A stretch of 26,888 nt of DNA from Guillardia theta CCMP2712 (Eukaryota; Cryptophyceae; Pyrenomonadales; Geminigeraceae), in the NCBI RefSeq assembly GCF_000315625.1, contig NW_005434522.1, positions 1-26,888 on the forward strand. The letters are read 5' to 3'. The notes under the pieces are model-generated. The model was given only the letters and a program-made list of their open reading frames with translations, searched no databases and was not told where the DNA came from. The position numbers and the translations under genes were made by a program. Each line of letters starts with the position of its first letter. Positions within the stretch are counted from its first letter, which is position 1. Below, piece after piece: positions 6,378 through 17,428 of this stretch.

Positions 6378-9300
6378 ATGCTTTCACATGATGACTTGGG
6401 TGCGTCACAAGAGAATTTTGGAGCTTTGATGATCGAATTACTTTCAGAGCTAAACAACATCAGTTCATCGCATATTCAATGCTTAGCCTTGTTAAGTCTG
6501 GTTCAAGATATTATTTCTTTTCGAAGAGAAAACAGCATTAACAAAGCAACCAAATTTAGTTCCTCTCGTGGACTTCAAGCGATCAAGGTGGCCAGTTCAA
6601 TTCTTGATTGCCACATCGAAAAAGAACTATCTGGCACATGTCAGCTTGTCGCTATTGAATTGCGTTCATGGCTCAGATCCTTGTATGATCATCAATCAGC
6701 ACCCCCATTTCGAGTGGCCTCACTATCTCAGCTCGAGATGTCCCCTTGTGAGGATTCCAGGAATGAAATGAATACCACAGTTGCTTATCCAAGGATAGAG
6801 AAAGTCTTGGAATCAAAACGAAAAAAGAAACTCTATCAGAGAGCGGTGCCAACAGAAGGAAAGCATAGTTTCCAGGTTAACAACCCCAATCGCCAAAATA
6901 AGAATGAAAGAGCTGAAAGAAATACTCTCAAGTCAACGAACTTACAAAGCATGCATCAGACAATAAATCAAGCCGATATGTGCTCAAACGAAAGACGACA
7001 CACACATGTAAAATTTGTTTGCTATGCGAAAAATAGGTGAAATTGACAACTGAAAGAATTTCACAGTCTTTGGCGATGATAGAGGATAAACCTACCTCTT
7101 TCCAAACCCGCCTGCTCTTCGCTGCAACGTCTTGCAAAGCTGTCATGTTATCACTAGGATTAGAAGAGGCCTCAAGGGTTTTACGCTTGATTGAGGAGAG
7201 CCTTCGTTCTACTGTTGGTTCGAATTGATTGTTGCCGAGTTACTCGATCTGCTAATGTTTTTGCTCCACCTCGTCTCAACAGATGAGGAAGCTTTACTGC
7301 GAGCAGCTGGTTTCCTGTCCCACTGCGACTTTCGTGTTAGACAGCGTGCCACTAGCGCCTTAGCCTTGGTGGGTATGTGTTTGGACCGCCAGGCACTGGA
7401 GCATGGCGATAGCTTGGATATGACGGTAAACTTGAAGCTAATGTTCGACGAGCCTGTGGTAAATCCGAAGGAGCCAATTCGAGTTGACGGTGAAAAGTTT
7501 CTGGAAGGATTTTCCCTTGCTAATGCTTCTAGTTCTAGCACTATTGGCTATGAAGCATTTTTTGCTTGGACGACAATCCTATGCTTTTTGGAACCTCAGG
7601 GTCCAAGCGTTAAGCTTCCTGCTTCAGTTAATCTGCAATGAAGTGATTTCAACCTTTTGATTCATGACTCTGACTTACAACTAGATTGAAACGATCTGCA
7701 TCTTGGTTGGAAAGGTGATGCTAATCGTGGTTTCTGGAGTTATGACTCATCATGTAGGGTTCTCCTTCAGCTTGTCAAAAGGTCCGACGCAGAGGGTGTA
7801 AGTAGCATGAATTCTTGCCTATGCATGCAGACCGATAATTTCGCAGGTTCCTTCATCGCAACACTTCGGAACCACTGTGGTTTGAGCCGGTAGTAAAATG
7901 ATTGCGTATTTCTAGAACCTGAAAAGCTATCAGGACGATGAACGAATGTTTCAGCAAGAGAATGACAAGTTTCTAATCAAATTTCAATTCCTGTTCCGGC
8001 GTTGCGTCGGAGAATTGGAGGTTGGAAAGCGATATGCTTATCTTGTCCAAACTAATATGTGCAGTTGGACAAGCTTTGCTCCAAATATGATCAGACAAAG
8101 CAAAAAGTAGCTTCCTTTTTATTTTCCGCTTGACTGACTGATGTTGGAGGGCTCTCCGTTTCCTTGCTGGCTGCTTCTCGCAAGTGGGGGATATTGGTTG
8201 CCTCCCTCAAATCTGCTCGTCAAGACAGCGTTGGGTGCTGTGTGAAATTTGTTTTCAGTTTTTAGCTCACAAGTGCGTAGAGGTCTTCATGCATATTTCT
8301 GCAGATTCAAATGAAGGAAAGTCGGAATGTTTTTTGCATCCTGATTTGTTTCAATTTCAGATCTGATTGTTCGTGGTATTGACGAGATTTGCAGGTATGG
8401 ATATTGCTCTAGATGAAATACGCAATTTGACAAGGATATCAAGCGTAAGAAGATATGTGGGAAAGAGACTCTGCATCGAGTCACGTGCCTGGCAGGAGAC
8501 TCGCTCGCTCTTCTCGGCTCTCATCATGGAAGTGAAAGGTGTGAGTGAAAGTTACCTCAGGCAAGCTGCTGCTACCATGTTGCATCCAGACCACGGTCAG
8601 CGAGCGAACTCAATTGAGCCTATTCCAGAGGAGGAGAATAGTGCCGTTGTTATCGACGAAAGCTGCTGCTGGTTAGATATCGAGGTCTGTGTTGTCATCG
8701 GGACTGTTGCTGGAATGGGCAGAGGAGAAGCTGAAGATGGCGTTTCATCAATGGTGTGGGAATACAATGAGATATCTGCAGAAGAAGAAGCTCTCTATCA
8801 CGAGATCGCAAGCTTTCGTGAAAGATTATCTATCGCCTCGTTGCATTCAGGCGATCAAGACATTGAGCAACTACGAAGAAGATATTTGGAGTTGCAGGCA
8901 TTGCTTGCTCGAAGTAAGTTTTCTCGGCATGTTCAAAGCTTCGAAGTGGCCAGACGAAGTGGCAAACTGTGGGAACTTGCTTTTGCGAACGCACCAAGAA
9001 TAGGAAGAGACAAGTCGGTCAAAGCCTCCTTTTCTGTGTGCATTCCCTGTGGGACCTATCATGGAGCAGGAGAGCTGGGAGAAGCTATTCATGAGCAGCT
9101 AATCAGGACTCAACCATTCCTCCCCTTCCAGTGGCGCTTGTGCAGCAAGGGAACGGGACAGCAGGTCATCATATACTCAGATGGCCCATTTGCACGCTCG
9201 TTCGTGGACAGGAGGAGAGAACTGAGGTTAGAGCAGGCGGGGATAAGAGTCAGCTCTTCGAGTATTCGTTGCTTGCTGCGAATCCTGGGTCACACCGGCA

Positions 9301-9386
9301 CCCATGCTCATTCAGCTGCGAACTCCTTGCTTGGGTTCCCATCAGAGGACGGCGGATGGGCAGAATGGGCAAAGGTACGCACTTGA
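6378..9386 (+). CDS. Intron-rich gene of unknown function
   Basis: Exons that keep one frame can be joined at 6378-7007, 7067-7217, 7283-7626, 7685-7714, 7771-7797, 7847-7876, 7916-8020 and 8065-8106. The introns are 39-65 nt with GT and AG ends; several show CTAAT or CTGAC branch-like motifs (for example ACTAAT before 8064). Further exons lie between about 8150 and 9386, where an open frame from about 8400 runs to a TGA at 9384, but I could not fix those junctions. The start at 6378 is the first ATG of the open frame; an upstream exon is possible. The middle part (around GFLSHCDFRVRQRATSALA) has the look of a HEAT/ARM helical repeat. Exons 7-8 and the region near 8780-8910 look like coiled coil. 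Near 9020 a segment with pattern (F-x-V-x-I-P-x-G-T-Y, then E-L) looks like a small beta domain. I do not recognise the family. Codon use is more A/T-rich than in later genes. Confidence 0.55.
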
Positions 9387-10440
9387 GGGTAGACAAGAGG
9401 AGAGTTGTGACGCTGTGCACAGGGTACCTTGCTGAAGAATCGTGCTCACCTGCACATGGAAGACGTTATTGGAAGAACAGGGAAGTGCTTCAAAGTGTAT
9501 CAGATGTAAACGATTTGTTCTCGTGGTCGAGAAAGAAATTGTTTCACGCTCCCCACTTCACTCAATCTCACCCTTCGTCTCCCTCCCTCCCTTGTCCCCC
9601 CCCCTCCAGGTCTCCCCCCCTCCCTCCATGTCTCCCTCCCTGTCTCCCTCCCTGGTCTCCCTCCCTGTCTCCCCCCTCCCTCCCTGTCTCCCTCCCTCCC
9701 TCCCTCCCATCAGGCTACTCAGGCGAGTCATTAGATGGCATGGTGACTGAGGACCAAGCTCAAGACTGTAAGAGACGACGACATCAAACAACCCGCGCAT
9801 GCCACTTGCATGCCACAAACTTTTACTGCATGACCAAGACGATAAGCTCGCCTCAGTGTTAAGAAAAAGAAAAGAAAAGAAATCTCGAAAAGACATGATA
9901 TCGAGATAAAGTAACGCCCCCTGATGTAGTGAGTGGTCGTAGGTTCACCACCCCTCTGAGTATCACCCCTACCCCCTAGTTATCTTTTATAACGTTCATC
10001 CGGTATCGTCGAATGACCACCCTGTGGGCTCAAATGACTACCCCACCCCAACTACCCCTTTCCCTCCCCCTTTCCTGCCTCTTCTCCCCCGTATCTTTTG
10101 GAACGGCTATGCAGTACCCAGTCCATTGTTTACCCTACCAGGCCCCACCCCCTTTTTTCACTCGAAATACCCGGTCCTTTAGTATCCCCACAAGCTACCA
10201 CCACTGATGGTTGTATTCAAAAGATTGTATTCAGTCGTATCTTGCAGACCCCTCCCATCTCCCTGAGTGCTACCCCAGGAGTAACCCCCATCCCTATGAC
10301 CAACCACCCCTGTTGTATGGATCATGATCATCACCCCTACTCTGACAAAAGATACCACCCCTCTTAATTCCCCAACCCCGCCCCCAACCTGCTTTATCTT
10401 TTCGATCCTCCGCGACCGGATCACGCATCCGAGGTACAAC
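9387..10440. other. Intergenic region with CCCT repeat and C-rich tract
   Basis: A pyrimidine tract of CCCT and TCTCCCTC units fills about 9577-9712. From about 9918 to 10395 the top strand is rich in CCCC and ACCCC and poor in G runs. The open frames across these parts are low-complexity. No separate gene is supported. The last 50 bases before 10441 look like ordinary 5' leader. Confidence 0.5.
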
Positions 10441-10920
10441 ATGCAAAACCCAGTGTTCGCCATCGCAGAAGCCAGGCATGATGCACTGCTCCATCAGCTA
10501 CCCCATCCGAACACAAGTGGCAACATCTCCTCGTGGCAAGTCCCTCTTCAGGCCAGACTTGCTACCGTGAATGCAGTCACGCATCCTGGTGCTTTCATTC
10601 CTCCTCATCATGTGCCGCAGGCATCGCTTCCTGTACAGCATGTCGCAACGATGCCCCAGGGATTTGTTTATCCTGTCCAGCAGACGGCTCCAGGCGTGAT
10701 GTATCATGTCCCTCCGCAAGTCGTGCAGCATCCTGCTATGCATCAATATGTTGAAGTTGCGAAGACCGAAGCTTTCCATGACATCATGCAGCATCAGCTC
10801 CACAACCGTCTGGTGACTCATCATCCCCACCCCTTCACAACCCAACAGAAATTAGCCTTGAGGCACGAAGAGCTTACTATCGGGATATCTTCCATGTTTG
10901 AGATTGACGCTGGAAACTGA
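10441..10920 (+). CDS. His/Pro/Gln-rich small protein (159 aa)
   Basis: This is an uninterrupted frame ending in TGA at 10918. The start MQNPVFAIAEARHD at 10441 is chosen over the upstream in-frame ATG at 10324, because the extra 39 codons come from the C-rich low-complexity tract. The protein is rich in His, Pro, Gln and Val (for example VPPQVVQHPAMHQYVEVA), with a more ordered, charged C-terminal 40 residues (TTQQKLALRHEELTIG). No signal peptide or known domain is visible. A nuclear or RNA-associated low-complexity protein is possible but only a guess. The complementary strand has a comparable open frame (10498-10845); codon-level structure favours the plus strand. Confidence 0.5.
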   Translation: MQNPVFAIAEARHDALLHQLPHPNTSGNISSWQVPLQARLATVNAVTHPGAFIPPHHVPQASLPVQHVATMPQGFVYPVQQTAPGVMYHVPPQVVQHPAMHQYVEVAKTEAFHDIMQHQLHNRLVTHHPHPFTTQQKLALRHEELTIGISSMFEIDAGN

Positions 10921-11874
10921 ACAAAAAACCCTCTTCTTGTCAAGCACGGTATGTTTGCTGAAGTGGATATATCATTTGCATATATTGAAGTATGAAGTAT
11001 AATTTGCATTGAGAGGAAAAAATCTTAAATATTTTCTAGTTGGACATCCCGGCCACTGCTACCTATTTCCTCTTGCCAGTATTTCTAAACACAGATGGCA
11101 CGGCGCCGTTTCTCATTTGACCGGACTGACTGTCAGTGTCGTACCCAACTACATCACACTTGACCTTGGCACCCGCATACTGCGGCAAGGCGGCAATACT
11201 GGTAGTACAGACGTATAGCACTGCAGGTCATACGCCCCGCGACCACCGTGATCGGACCCGTCACGCGTAATTCTCAGTGGTACTACGGTACGGTACCACC
11301 GCCGGGATAATCGCCGGACTCGATCACTGAGCCTGCCTACCGTATGGCCGCGTCAACCGAGGCAGCAGCCCGGCAGCCAGCCATTCCATGAAAGTTGTCA
11401 TGCTGCCAGGTATCGTATATCCGGGTACTGAGTACCGCCCTGCGCCGTACGGTACTATGTAGGATCACAGTACGGTATCAGGCTGAGCCTCAGGCTTGAC
11501 TCAGGCCGGGCTGCCGCCCGCGAGTCCGACGGCGACTCGCCTGACGGTGACTCAGTCAGGTACAGTACGGCGGTCAGTGCACTGAGGAGGGGGTAGGGTT
11601 CCCATCAAGGATGTCAAGGAAGAGACATGTACTTCACTATCAATATGTGGATGGTCTCGGAGAAAACCAGAGCGGCCCGGCCGGGCTTCCGGCCCGCGGC
11701 GGCTCCGGCGCCGCGGCCGCGGCCCGGCGGCCGCCTGCCGGGGCCCGGCGTCTGTGAACTTAACTTGATCCGTTACGGCCGTTGAGTTCAACTGAAGCAC
11801 TTGTCGGAATGAAAGTACATGGTGGAACAGAGAAGATCATGAAGGAGGAGACGAAAGAAAATTCATGAGAGGTC
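10921..11874. other. Intergenic: AT-rich, GTAC-dense and GC-palindromic segments
   Basis: Three different compositions follow one another. 10930-11060 is AT-rich. 11136-11575 contains twelve GTAC palindromes, many as CGGTAC or TACGGTAC, against about two expected by chance. 11672-11752 is almost pure G+C with overlapping palindromes such as GCGGCCGC and CCGGCCGG. No coding region is supported. Confidence 0.5.
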
Positions 11875-11982
11875 ATGGAAAGACGAGACCACTCGCAGCA
11901 GCATAACTCGGATGATGAGAGCGAAGATGCACAATTGATGTTATCACTCACGATGTCTGAAGCTGCCTCTCCCATGCTGTAG
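11875..11982 (+). CDS. Short ORF, 35 codons, UIM-like
   Basis: An ATG-to-TAG frame encodes an acidic peptide with SDDESEDAQLMLSLTMSEA. This resembles a ubiquitin-interacting motif in layout (acidic run, spaced leucines, Ser and an acidic residue). It lies 44 bases upstream of the next gene's ATG. I could not splice it in frame to that gene with good signals. It may be an upstream ORF, a first exon or chance. Confidence 0.2.
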   Translation: MERRDHSQQHNSDDESEDAQLMLSLTMSEAASPML

Positions 11983-12025
11983 TTTTGGGACGAGATCGAA
12001 AAATCAACTCGCTGCATTAAAGGGG

Positions 12026-14353
12026 ATGGCTCGTTTGAAAACGAACGCTCTCCTGGAAGGATTGAGTTTGGAGATGTTCAAGCTGTTTTATCAGCTGTCA
12101 GAGTCTAACAACTTTGAGGCTCTAATCGTTCTTCTGGAAGGTGAGGCTGTGAGCCTACGTCTTTGACTCAACTGATGCCTTTGAAGCTCTGACCTCGGGT
12201 ACGATGCTTGCAAGCCTTGTGGTACAAGACTTGAGCAACGCCGTGTGGTTTGCGGGAGCAAACGAGGAGGACCAAGTCCAGCAAGTGCTGTCGTCATGTT
12301 CAGACTCTCCAACGGAATCCCTCCGGAGCCTTTTTCTCACCCTGATGGTTGAAGAGAATTATCAGCTCGAAGAAGACATCAAATCCCTGGTGGACGAGGC
12401 GCGGACCATGTCCTCCCTCTTACCTGCAGAACTGATGAGGTGCGAGGTCGCGAGGTCTACTCGTAGTCTTACCTTGTCTTCAGGGATGTGATCGTAAGTC
12501 TGTCGACAAGTACTTCTCCGATAGCTCGACTCTTGCAGAGGTCCCACTTTCAACGCTTTGATGACTCCAAGTGTTGGGCCCAAGACGGCGAGCCGACGAG
12601 CTTGGGGAATGATATGAATGCAGGAGCAGCGGCACCAAGACATTCAACTTTCGATGAGCTGCGGAGAAGTATCGAGAGAGAGAAACTGTTGCTGGGAACG
12701 CAAGGCAGCACCGACCTGCAATCATCTGCCTCACTTAAGGTAATGCCTTCACAATTGGCGAGGGAAGAAGGGAAAGAAAGCTTCATCAGATTCGAAGACA
12801 TGCAGAAGACTTTGGCTTTCGAGTTGTGGGGCATCGGCGAGGGGTCAACTCGACTCCTCGAAGTTCTTCAGGCTTCACATGTGAGCAACAATGCTGCAGT
12901 GAGCGACAGCCCAAGCAGTTGCGACGTCTCCTTGGATGCGTCATCACGCCTTGACTCCTTGTCCTTCATCTCTCGATCGAACCTCTTGCCCTCGAGTCAG
13001 GAGCAGCCGCCTCGAACAGGTGGTCGCGCGAGTGATCTAGAGGGGGAGGACGTGGAGGGAATGCTGCTCCAGACGCAAGGAGAGGGAAGAGACTCGCAGC
13101 AAGAAGCTTTCCATGCGCATGTGAAGCGAATTGGCGAGGCAGTGAAGCCAAAGCATCACGTGCAGACGCGAGTGAGAGCCTTGTCAAACGGAGGAAACAA
13201 GATGATGCCGGAGTACCTGAGTAGAAGGTCGACATCTCGTGCCCATGGCCTGTCCCAGCTCCATCGCAGCTGCAGCCCGACGTCTGATGCAGAGAAAGAG
13301 AACAGAAAGCAATTAGAGGCTGCCCGCACAGTGACTTCCTCCTCGTCTCACAGTAAGAGTCCGTCGCGATTGCCAAAAAAGCTGCAAAAGGCTCAGTCAA
13401 TCGCGAACAAGAGCGAAGCCTCTGCATCTCGTCAACGACTGGAGGACAAGAAAGCGCAGGGGAGCAGGCGACCTCAGTCGTCGTCGGCGAACACAAGGGA
13501 CATGAAGACTGGGTCTCGTCACCCAGCAAAAGATAACTCGAAGAAGAGCAAGACAGAGAACTCGTCGCCTTGGATTCTCATGCAGCTGCAGGAAGGAGGC
13601 AGCGCTGCTTCCATCGACGCTGTTGAGGACGTTGACGGGCTGCCAGCGGGTCCCCCGCCTGGCTTGTCGTCCACAAGTCGGAGGACGTCAAAGAGGAGTA
13701 TCGTGGAGAGGTGCGAATGGCTGCAGCAAGAGTGGGCCATCCTCATCCTCCAAGCCTCGATTCGCAGAGCCCTTGCCAACAACGCCGCGAGGGCGGAGCA
13801 ACAGAGGGCGCATGGTAGAGCAGCGCGGTGGACGTCTAACCGAGGCAAAAGGGGAGAGCAGGAGGTACCTGCAGAAGTCAAAGTGTCGGCTGGGCGAGAG
13901 AAGAAGTTGCCTCTGCGTGCTGTTCCGTTTGAAGATGTGAATAGACGCAGAGCTGCGAGAGAAAAAGTCGCGGTGAAGCGACAGGGCAAGGCAGCGAGCA
14001 AATCTCCTGCTCTGTGGGTTCCATTCAATCTCGGGGACAGGCCCTCTGCGAGGAGAGAGAACTTGGCAGAGGAGAGTGGCGCGCTCTCTTTCTTGTACAC
14101 AAGTCAGTCTACGTTGCTGAGTGGGTCGAGCCTGAGGTCTCTGTTGCCCCTGCAGTCGCTGGAGACGAGCAGCGAGGAGGATCTGAACTCCCTCGGGGAC
14201 CTCTCAGGATTTCGCGTTCTCATGAGCAGAGGGCGAGGCGCGGGAGGAGGAGGAGTAGTAAGAACGTGCATGCGCTTGAAGATGATGAGGAAAGCGTTCG
14301 TGTCATGGGCGGAATCGCGCAGCGTCAAAGGAGAAACTATGAGATTGTATTGA
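12026..14353 (+). CDS. Ser-rich protein with IQ-like motif, unknown function (726-730 aa)
   Basis: Exon 1 is 12026-12140 (MARLKTNALLEGLSLEM) and exon 2 is 12187-12439, after a 46-nt intron. The remainder is 12539-14353 or 12541-14353. Two splice choices keep the frame: a single intron 12440-12540, or a 10-nt micro-exon 12484-12493 followed by a consensus GTAAGT donor. The N-terminal 130 residues are helical and hydrophobic-acidic. The long middle part is rich in Ser, Arg and Gln and is probably disordered. Around 13737-13800 the sequence ILILQASIRRALANNAARAE resembles an IQ/calmodulin-binding helix. The C-terminus (LKMMRKAFVSWAESRS) fits a basic amphipathic helix as found in centrosomal or ciliary SFI1-like proteins. 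The family is not recognised; a cytoskeletal role is only a suggestion. Confidence 0.65.
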
Positions 14354-14619
14354 TCGAGGACAAGAAATAAACAAGAGGGACAGATTCCTTGGAACGGAAA
14401 GTGAGAGTTGCGGGAGGATAAGCAAAAAATGGAGGACGAGGAGGAGGAGGGCGAAAAGGAGAAACCAATATGAGGAGGAGGACGAAAAGGAGAAACCGAT
14501 GGCCTGAGCCTGGGATCGGCAGTTGATCAGGTCAGTTAATCTTCAAGGTCGTCGGGCTCATCAAAACTGTCGCTTGACCATCGACGTTATGCCAGACAGC
14601 ATGCCTCCTCCTACCGAGA
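14354..14619. other. Intergenic space between convergent genes
   Basis: No gene is seen. A short purine-rich phrase (GAAAAGGAGAAACC) is directly repeated at about 14452 and 14482. The space separates the end of the IQ-like gene from the end of the minus-strand gene at 14620. Confidence 0.6.
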
Positions 14620-15686
14620 TCACGCCTGCCACCCCTCAGCCTCCAACATGCCACAGACTCGCTCACCTGACACCAAGCCTCCTCCTACCTCTACAGCTGT
14701 CGACCCGGTGTTGAGCAGCCTGCATAGAACGAGTCAGAGGAGAGAGGGAGCGAGTGAGAAGAGAGAGAGAGCGGGCTAGGAGGGGAAAGCAGCGGTAACG
14801 CAGAGGAAAGTGATCGAGAGAAACAGAGCTGGCGGAGGGAGGGAGGGAGGGAGGGAGGGAGGGAGGGAGGGAGGGAGGGAGGGAGGGAGGGGAGGGGAGG
14901 GGAGGGGAGAGAGGGAGGGGAGGGAGGGGAGGGAGGGGAGGGAGGGGAGGGAGGGGAAGGGGGGGAGAACCTATCTCGGAGGAATGTCAAGGTCTGAGAG
15001 TCGGAGGAGGCGCCTGCCGTGTGCAGCATCCCAGCCTTCTCCCCCTTTGCAAGAGAACGCGCAGCAGCGTCAAGCACATCGTCGAACACCATTTCCAAGC
15101 GCATGTCGGTGATCTGCAACGAGGATGACAAGAGAATGAGAGAGGGGTAAAGGAGACCTCCTGACGCATCGTCCTCTCCCTGAGGTTCACGCTGATCTGC
15201 TCCTCATCCCGTCACTCCATCTCCTACGCCCTCCTCTCATTCCTCAACCTCTCCGCTCAGCTTTGCTAGCGCCAGCATCGGCTCCTTCCCAACGCCAACC
15301 GTCGCCACTTTGAAATTTGTCTGCCCAAGATGAGAATCGAATTGACTGCATGCAGCACAATGGCACCTTAGCAGTGACAGTCCTAGTCTGAAGGTCCACG
15401 CGAAACAACGAGGAAGTGTTGTGTATGCTGATACAGAGCTCGATATCCTCAGGCGTACCTGCGAAAGCTCACTAACTGTCCAACAGATTGAGTATGATTT
15501 GCCAGCTAGAGATTGTTGCAGCTCATCAAGAAGTTGTGCAAGAAGTGACTGGTTTGCAACTCGCCATATCATGTCATCCTGCCATCCCATTGTCCATCAG
15601 GATTATCATCTGCATCATCAACTCGACCTCCACCTTAATTCCCTCCCTCTATCACCACCACCACCACCACCACCACATCATCATCA

Positions 15687-15749
<63 letters not shown>

Positions 15750-16972
15750 CCATCGTGATCGTGATCGTGATCGTGATCATCCACAGCCATAGCCATAGCA
15801 GCCATCAATTCTTTCCTCATCTTCATCATGAACATCAGCAAAAGCCTTTGAATCTTCACCTTGTGCTCGTGGTTTGCGTAATACTGCCGGATGCTCTCGA
15901 CGTCGCTCATCGGGTCCCCCCCCTCATCAGGCACCACCTGGTACTCCATGCGGGAGATCTCCGACTGGATGGTGTAGTTGGCAAGCTGAGGCCTCTGCTC
16001 GTAGTACTGGAAGGTGACATCTGCTTCCGAGTTCTTCTTTGCCAGCCGTCTGAGGAGAAAAGTGAGGGTAGCGAGAGGACGGGAAGCAAAGGGGAGAAGA
16101 GGAGAGGACGGGAAGCAAAGTGGAGAAGAGGAGAGGACGGGAAGCAAAGTGGAGAAGAGGAGAGGACGGGAAGCAAAGTGGAGAAGAGGAGAGGGCAGAA
16201 AGCATAGGAGAGGGGAGGAGAGGAGAGGAAGGAAAGCAAAGGGGAGGAGGAGAAGAAAAGCTAGCACCTGTTCAGATCTCGTCGTGTTGCTGGATCTGCT
16301 ACTCTCATCTGAAATCGTCGCAATCTCTTCACAAACTCCGCTGCTCGCGGCGACATCTCCGGCGTCTGTAGGGAATCACATGCTGCCAGTCTGCGCGCTA
16401 TTCGCGTCATACCTCCAGCACTAGCTGACCGTTGGCATCGAACCCGTCCACCACCGCCGTCTTCTCTCCACCCCCCTGTTACATCGCCATACTCAGGCTG
16501 CAAGGTGGGTGTGCGTAATAGTGACCTTGGGAGTAGTGTCGCGCGTCCTAGAGCTCTTGGGAGAATCTGTGGGCAGCTACACGGTTTGAGAGCAGGTGAA
16601 CAATGGAACGGGAGTAAGAGTCCGAGGAGGGGGTTTGAGAAGAGTTTCAAGCATCTTATGATATCCGACGATATGTTATGACGTGAGTTTTGAAAAAGAT
16701 GTGACATTACATCACTTGTCACGACATCGGTATGTGCAACATTGGTGAAATGTGGAAATTTCAAACTAGTATACATAATGAACATGAGATGTGGTAATTT
16801 CACAAACCAGTGTACCCATGAATGCATTTCAATTCTTCTTTGCCATATTTTCTTCTTTGTTGTATGCATGTTTCTTCATTCTTGTTTCTCCTCTTCATCG
16901 GCAATTCACCTTGCTTGCCGAAAGCTCCGCCATGAGCGCGTCCAACCCGTCCATGCCAGCATCGCCTGACAT
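14620..16972 (-). CDS. Nine-exon gene of unknown function (about 324 aa)
   Basis: The exons on the minus strand are 16972-16910, 16475-16413, 16365-16268, 16049-15751, 15458-15367, 15320-15249, 15202-15158, 15113-14971 and 14719-14620. All junctions are GT-AG and the total is 975 nt in one frame. The start is MSGDAGMDGLDALMAE at 16972. The link from exon 1 across the 434-nt first intron is the least certain. The protein has a basic helical part (KRLRRFQMRVADPATRRD), a His-Asp repeat at the end of exon 4 (from the edge of a microsatellite), and then a beta-rich half (PEDIELCISIHNTSS; TNFKVATVGVGKEP; EEQISVNLRERTMRQ). The alternating strands recall extended beta-groove lipid-transfer proteins, but this is weak and no family is recognised. 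The introns at 14970-14720, 15750-15459 and 16267-16050 are enlarged by simple repeats; the others are 44-47 nt. Confidence 0.6.
14834..14967. repeat. (GGGA)n tract inside an intron
   Basis: Over 130 bases of GGGA and GGGGA units on top fall within the last intron of the minus-strand gene, where they read as a polypyrimidine (TCCC)n. Runs of three or four G are dense enough to form G-quadruplexes. Confidence 0.9.
15652..15781. repeat. Compound CCA/TCA/CGTCAT microsatellite
   Basis: The tract runs (CCA)n, (TCA)n, (TCGTCA)n and (TCGTGA)n. On the minus strand it encodes a Val then Asp run if read through. In the spliced model only the last His-Asp codons are exon; the rest lies in intron 15750-15459. 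Confidence 0.9.
16069..16200. repeat. 29-bp tandem repeat inside an intron
   Basis: At least four copies of a purine-rich 29-base unit containing ACGGGAAGCAAAG begin at 16079, 16108, 16137 and 16166. They fill most of the 218-nt intron between exons 3 and 4 of the minus-strand gene. Frames through the array in either direction are artefacts. Confidence 0.9.
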
Positions 16973-17428
16973 CCTTGCAAGCTATCAGATCTTTGATGGG
17001 GTGGGGCAAAAAGGAGTGGGTGAGGGTAGGAGGCATTAAATAAGATATGGCCATGATACGAAAAGTATTGAGTATAGCAAAGGAAAAATGAGATAGGTAG
17101 AGATATAATTGGTTTGAAACTCTAAATCATGGGTGGTTCAAATGCTTAGTGTTCTGCCAAGTGGGTAGGGGTGGGGCAGTCCAGACAGGTCGGCGACGAG
17201 ATGCAGTGACATTGAAGCAGAAAGAGTTGCAGAAGAGAAGAAGAAGAGAAGAAGAAGAGAAGAAGAGAAGAAGAGAAGAAGTAGATCAAGACAAGACAAT
17301 ATGCATTGATGACGATGCCAAAGACATTGTTTATCGTGGTCTGATTTGACATGAAATCTGGTTGTCCTAGTAAGGAAATTGCCATAAGAGATCGTTTTGG
17401 TGGACATTACTTGTAACTCGGATTTTAT
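16973..17428. promoter_or_regulatory. Divergent intergenic region
   Basis: This separates the start of the minus-strand gene (16972) from the start of the MPDU1-like gene (17429), so it should hold both promoters. It contains a GAA-rich purine tract at about 17230-17281. I recognise no specific promoter motif. Confidence 0.45.

Noticed and set aside
9131-9862. 243-codon plus ORF through the CCCT tract
   Set aside because: It overlaps the end of the 6378-9386 gene in another frame, and its second half is low-complexity Pro/Ser from the repeat.
12966-14100. Minus-strand ORFs of 187 and 193 codons opposite the IQ-like gene
   Set aside because: They are shadows of a GC-rich plus-strand exon. 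They are Ser/Leu/Arg-rich and lack splice-consistent continuation.
15635-16267. Long minus-strand ORF with Leu/Pro-rich start and poly-Asp/poly-Val end
   Set aside because: Only about 99 codons in the middle are real exon. The start is the 29-bp intronic repeat and the end is a microsatellite.
16583-16654. Alternative first exon (MLETLLKPPPR) for the nine-exon minus-strand gene
   Set aside because: It is phase-compatible, but the donor is poor and MSGDAGMDGLDALMAE at 16972 is a more convincing start with a better donor.
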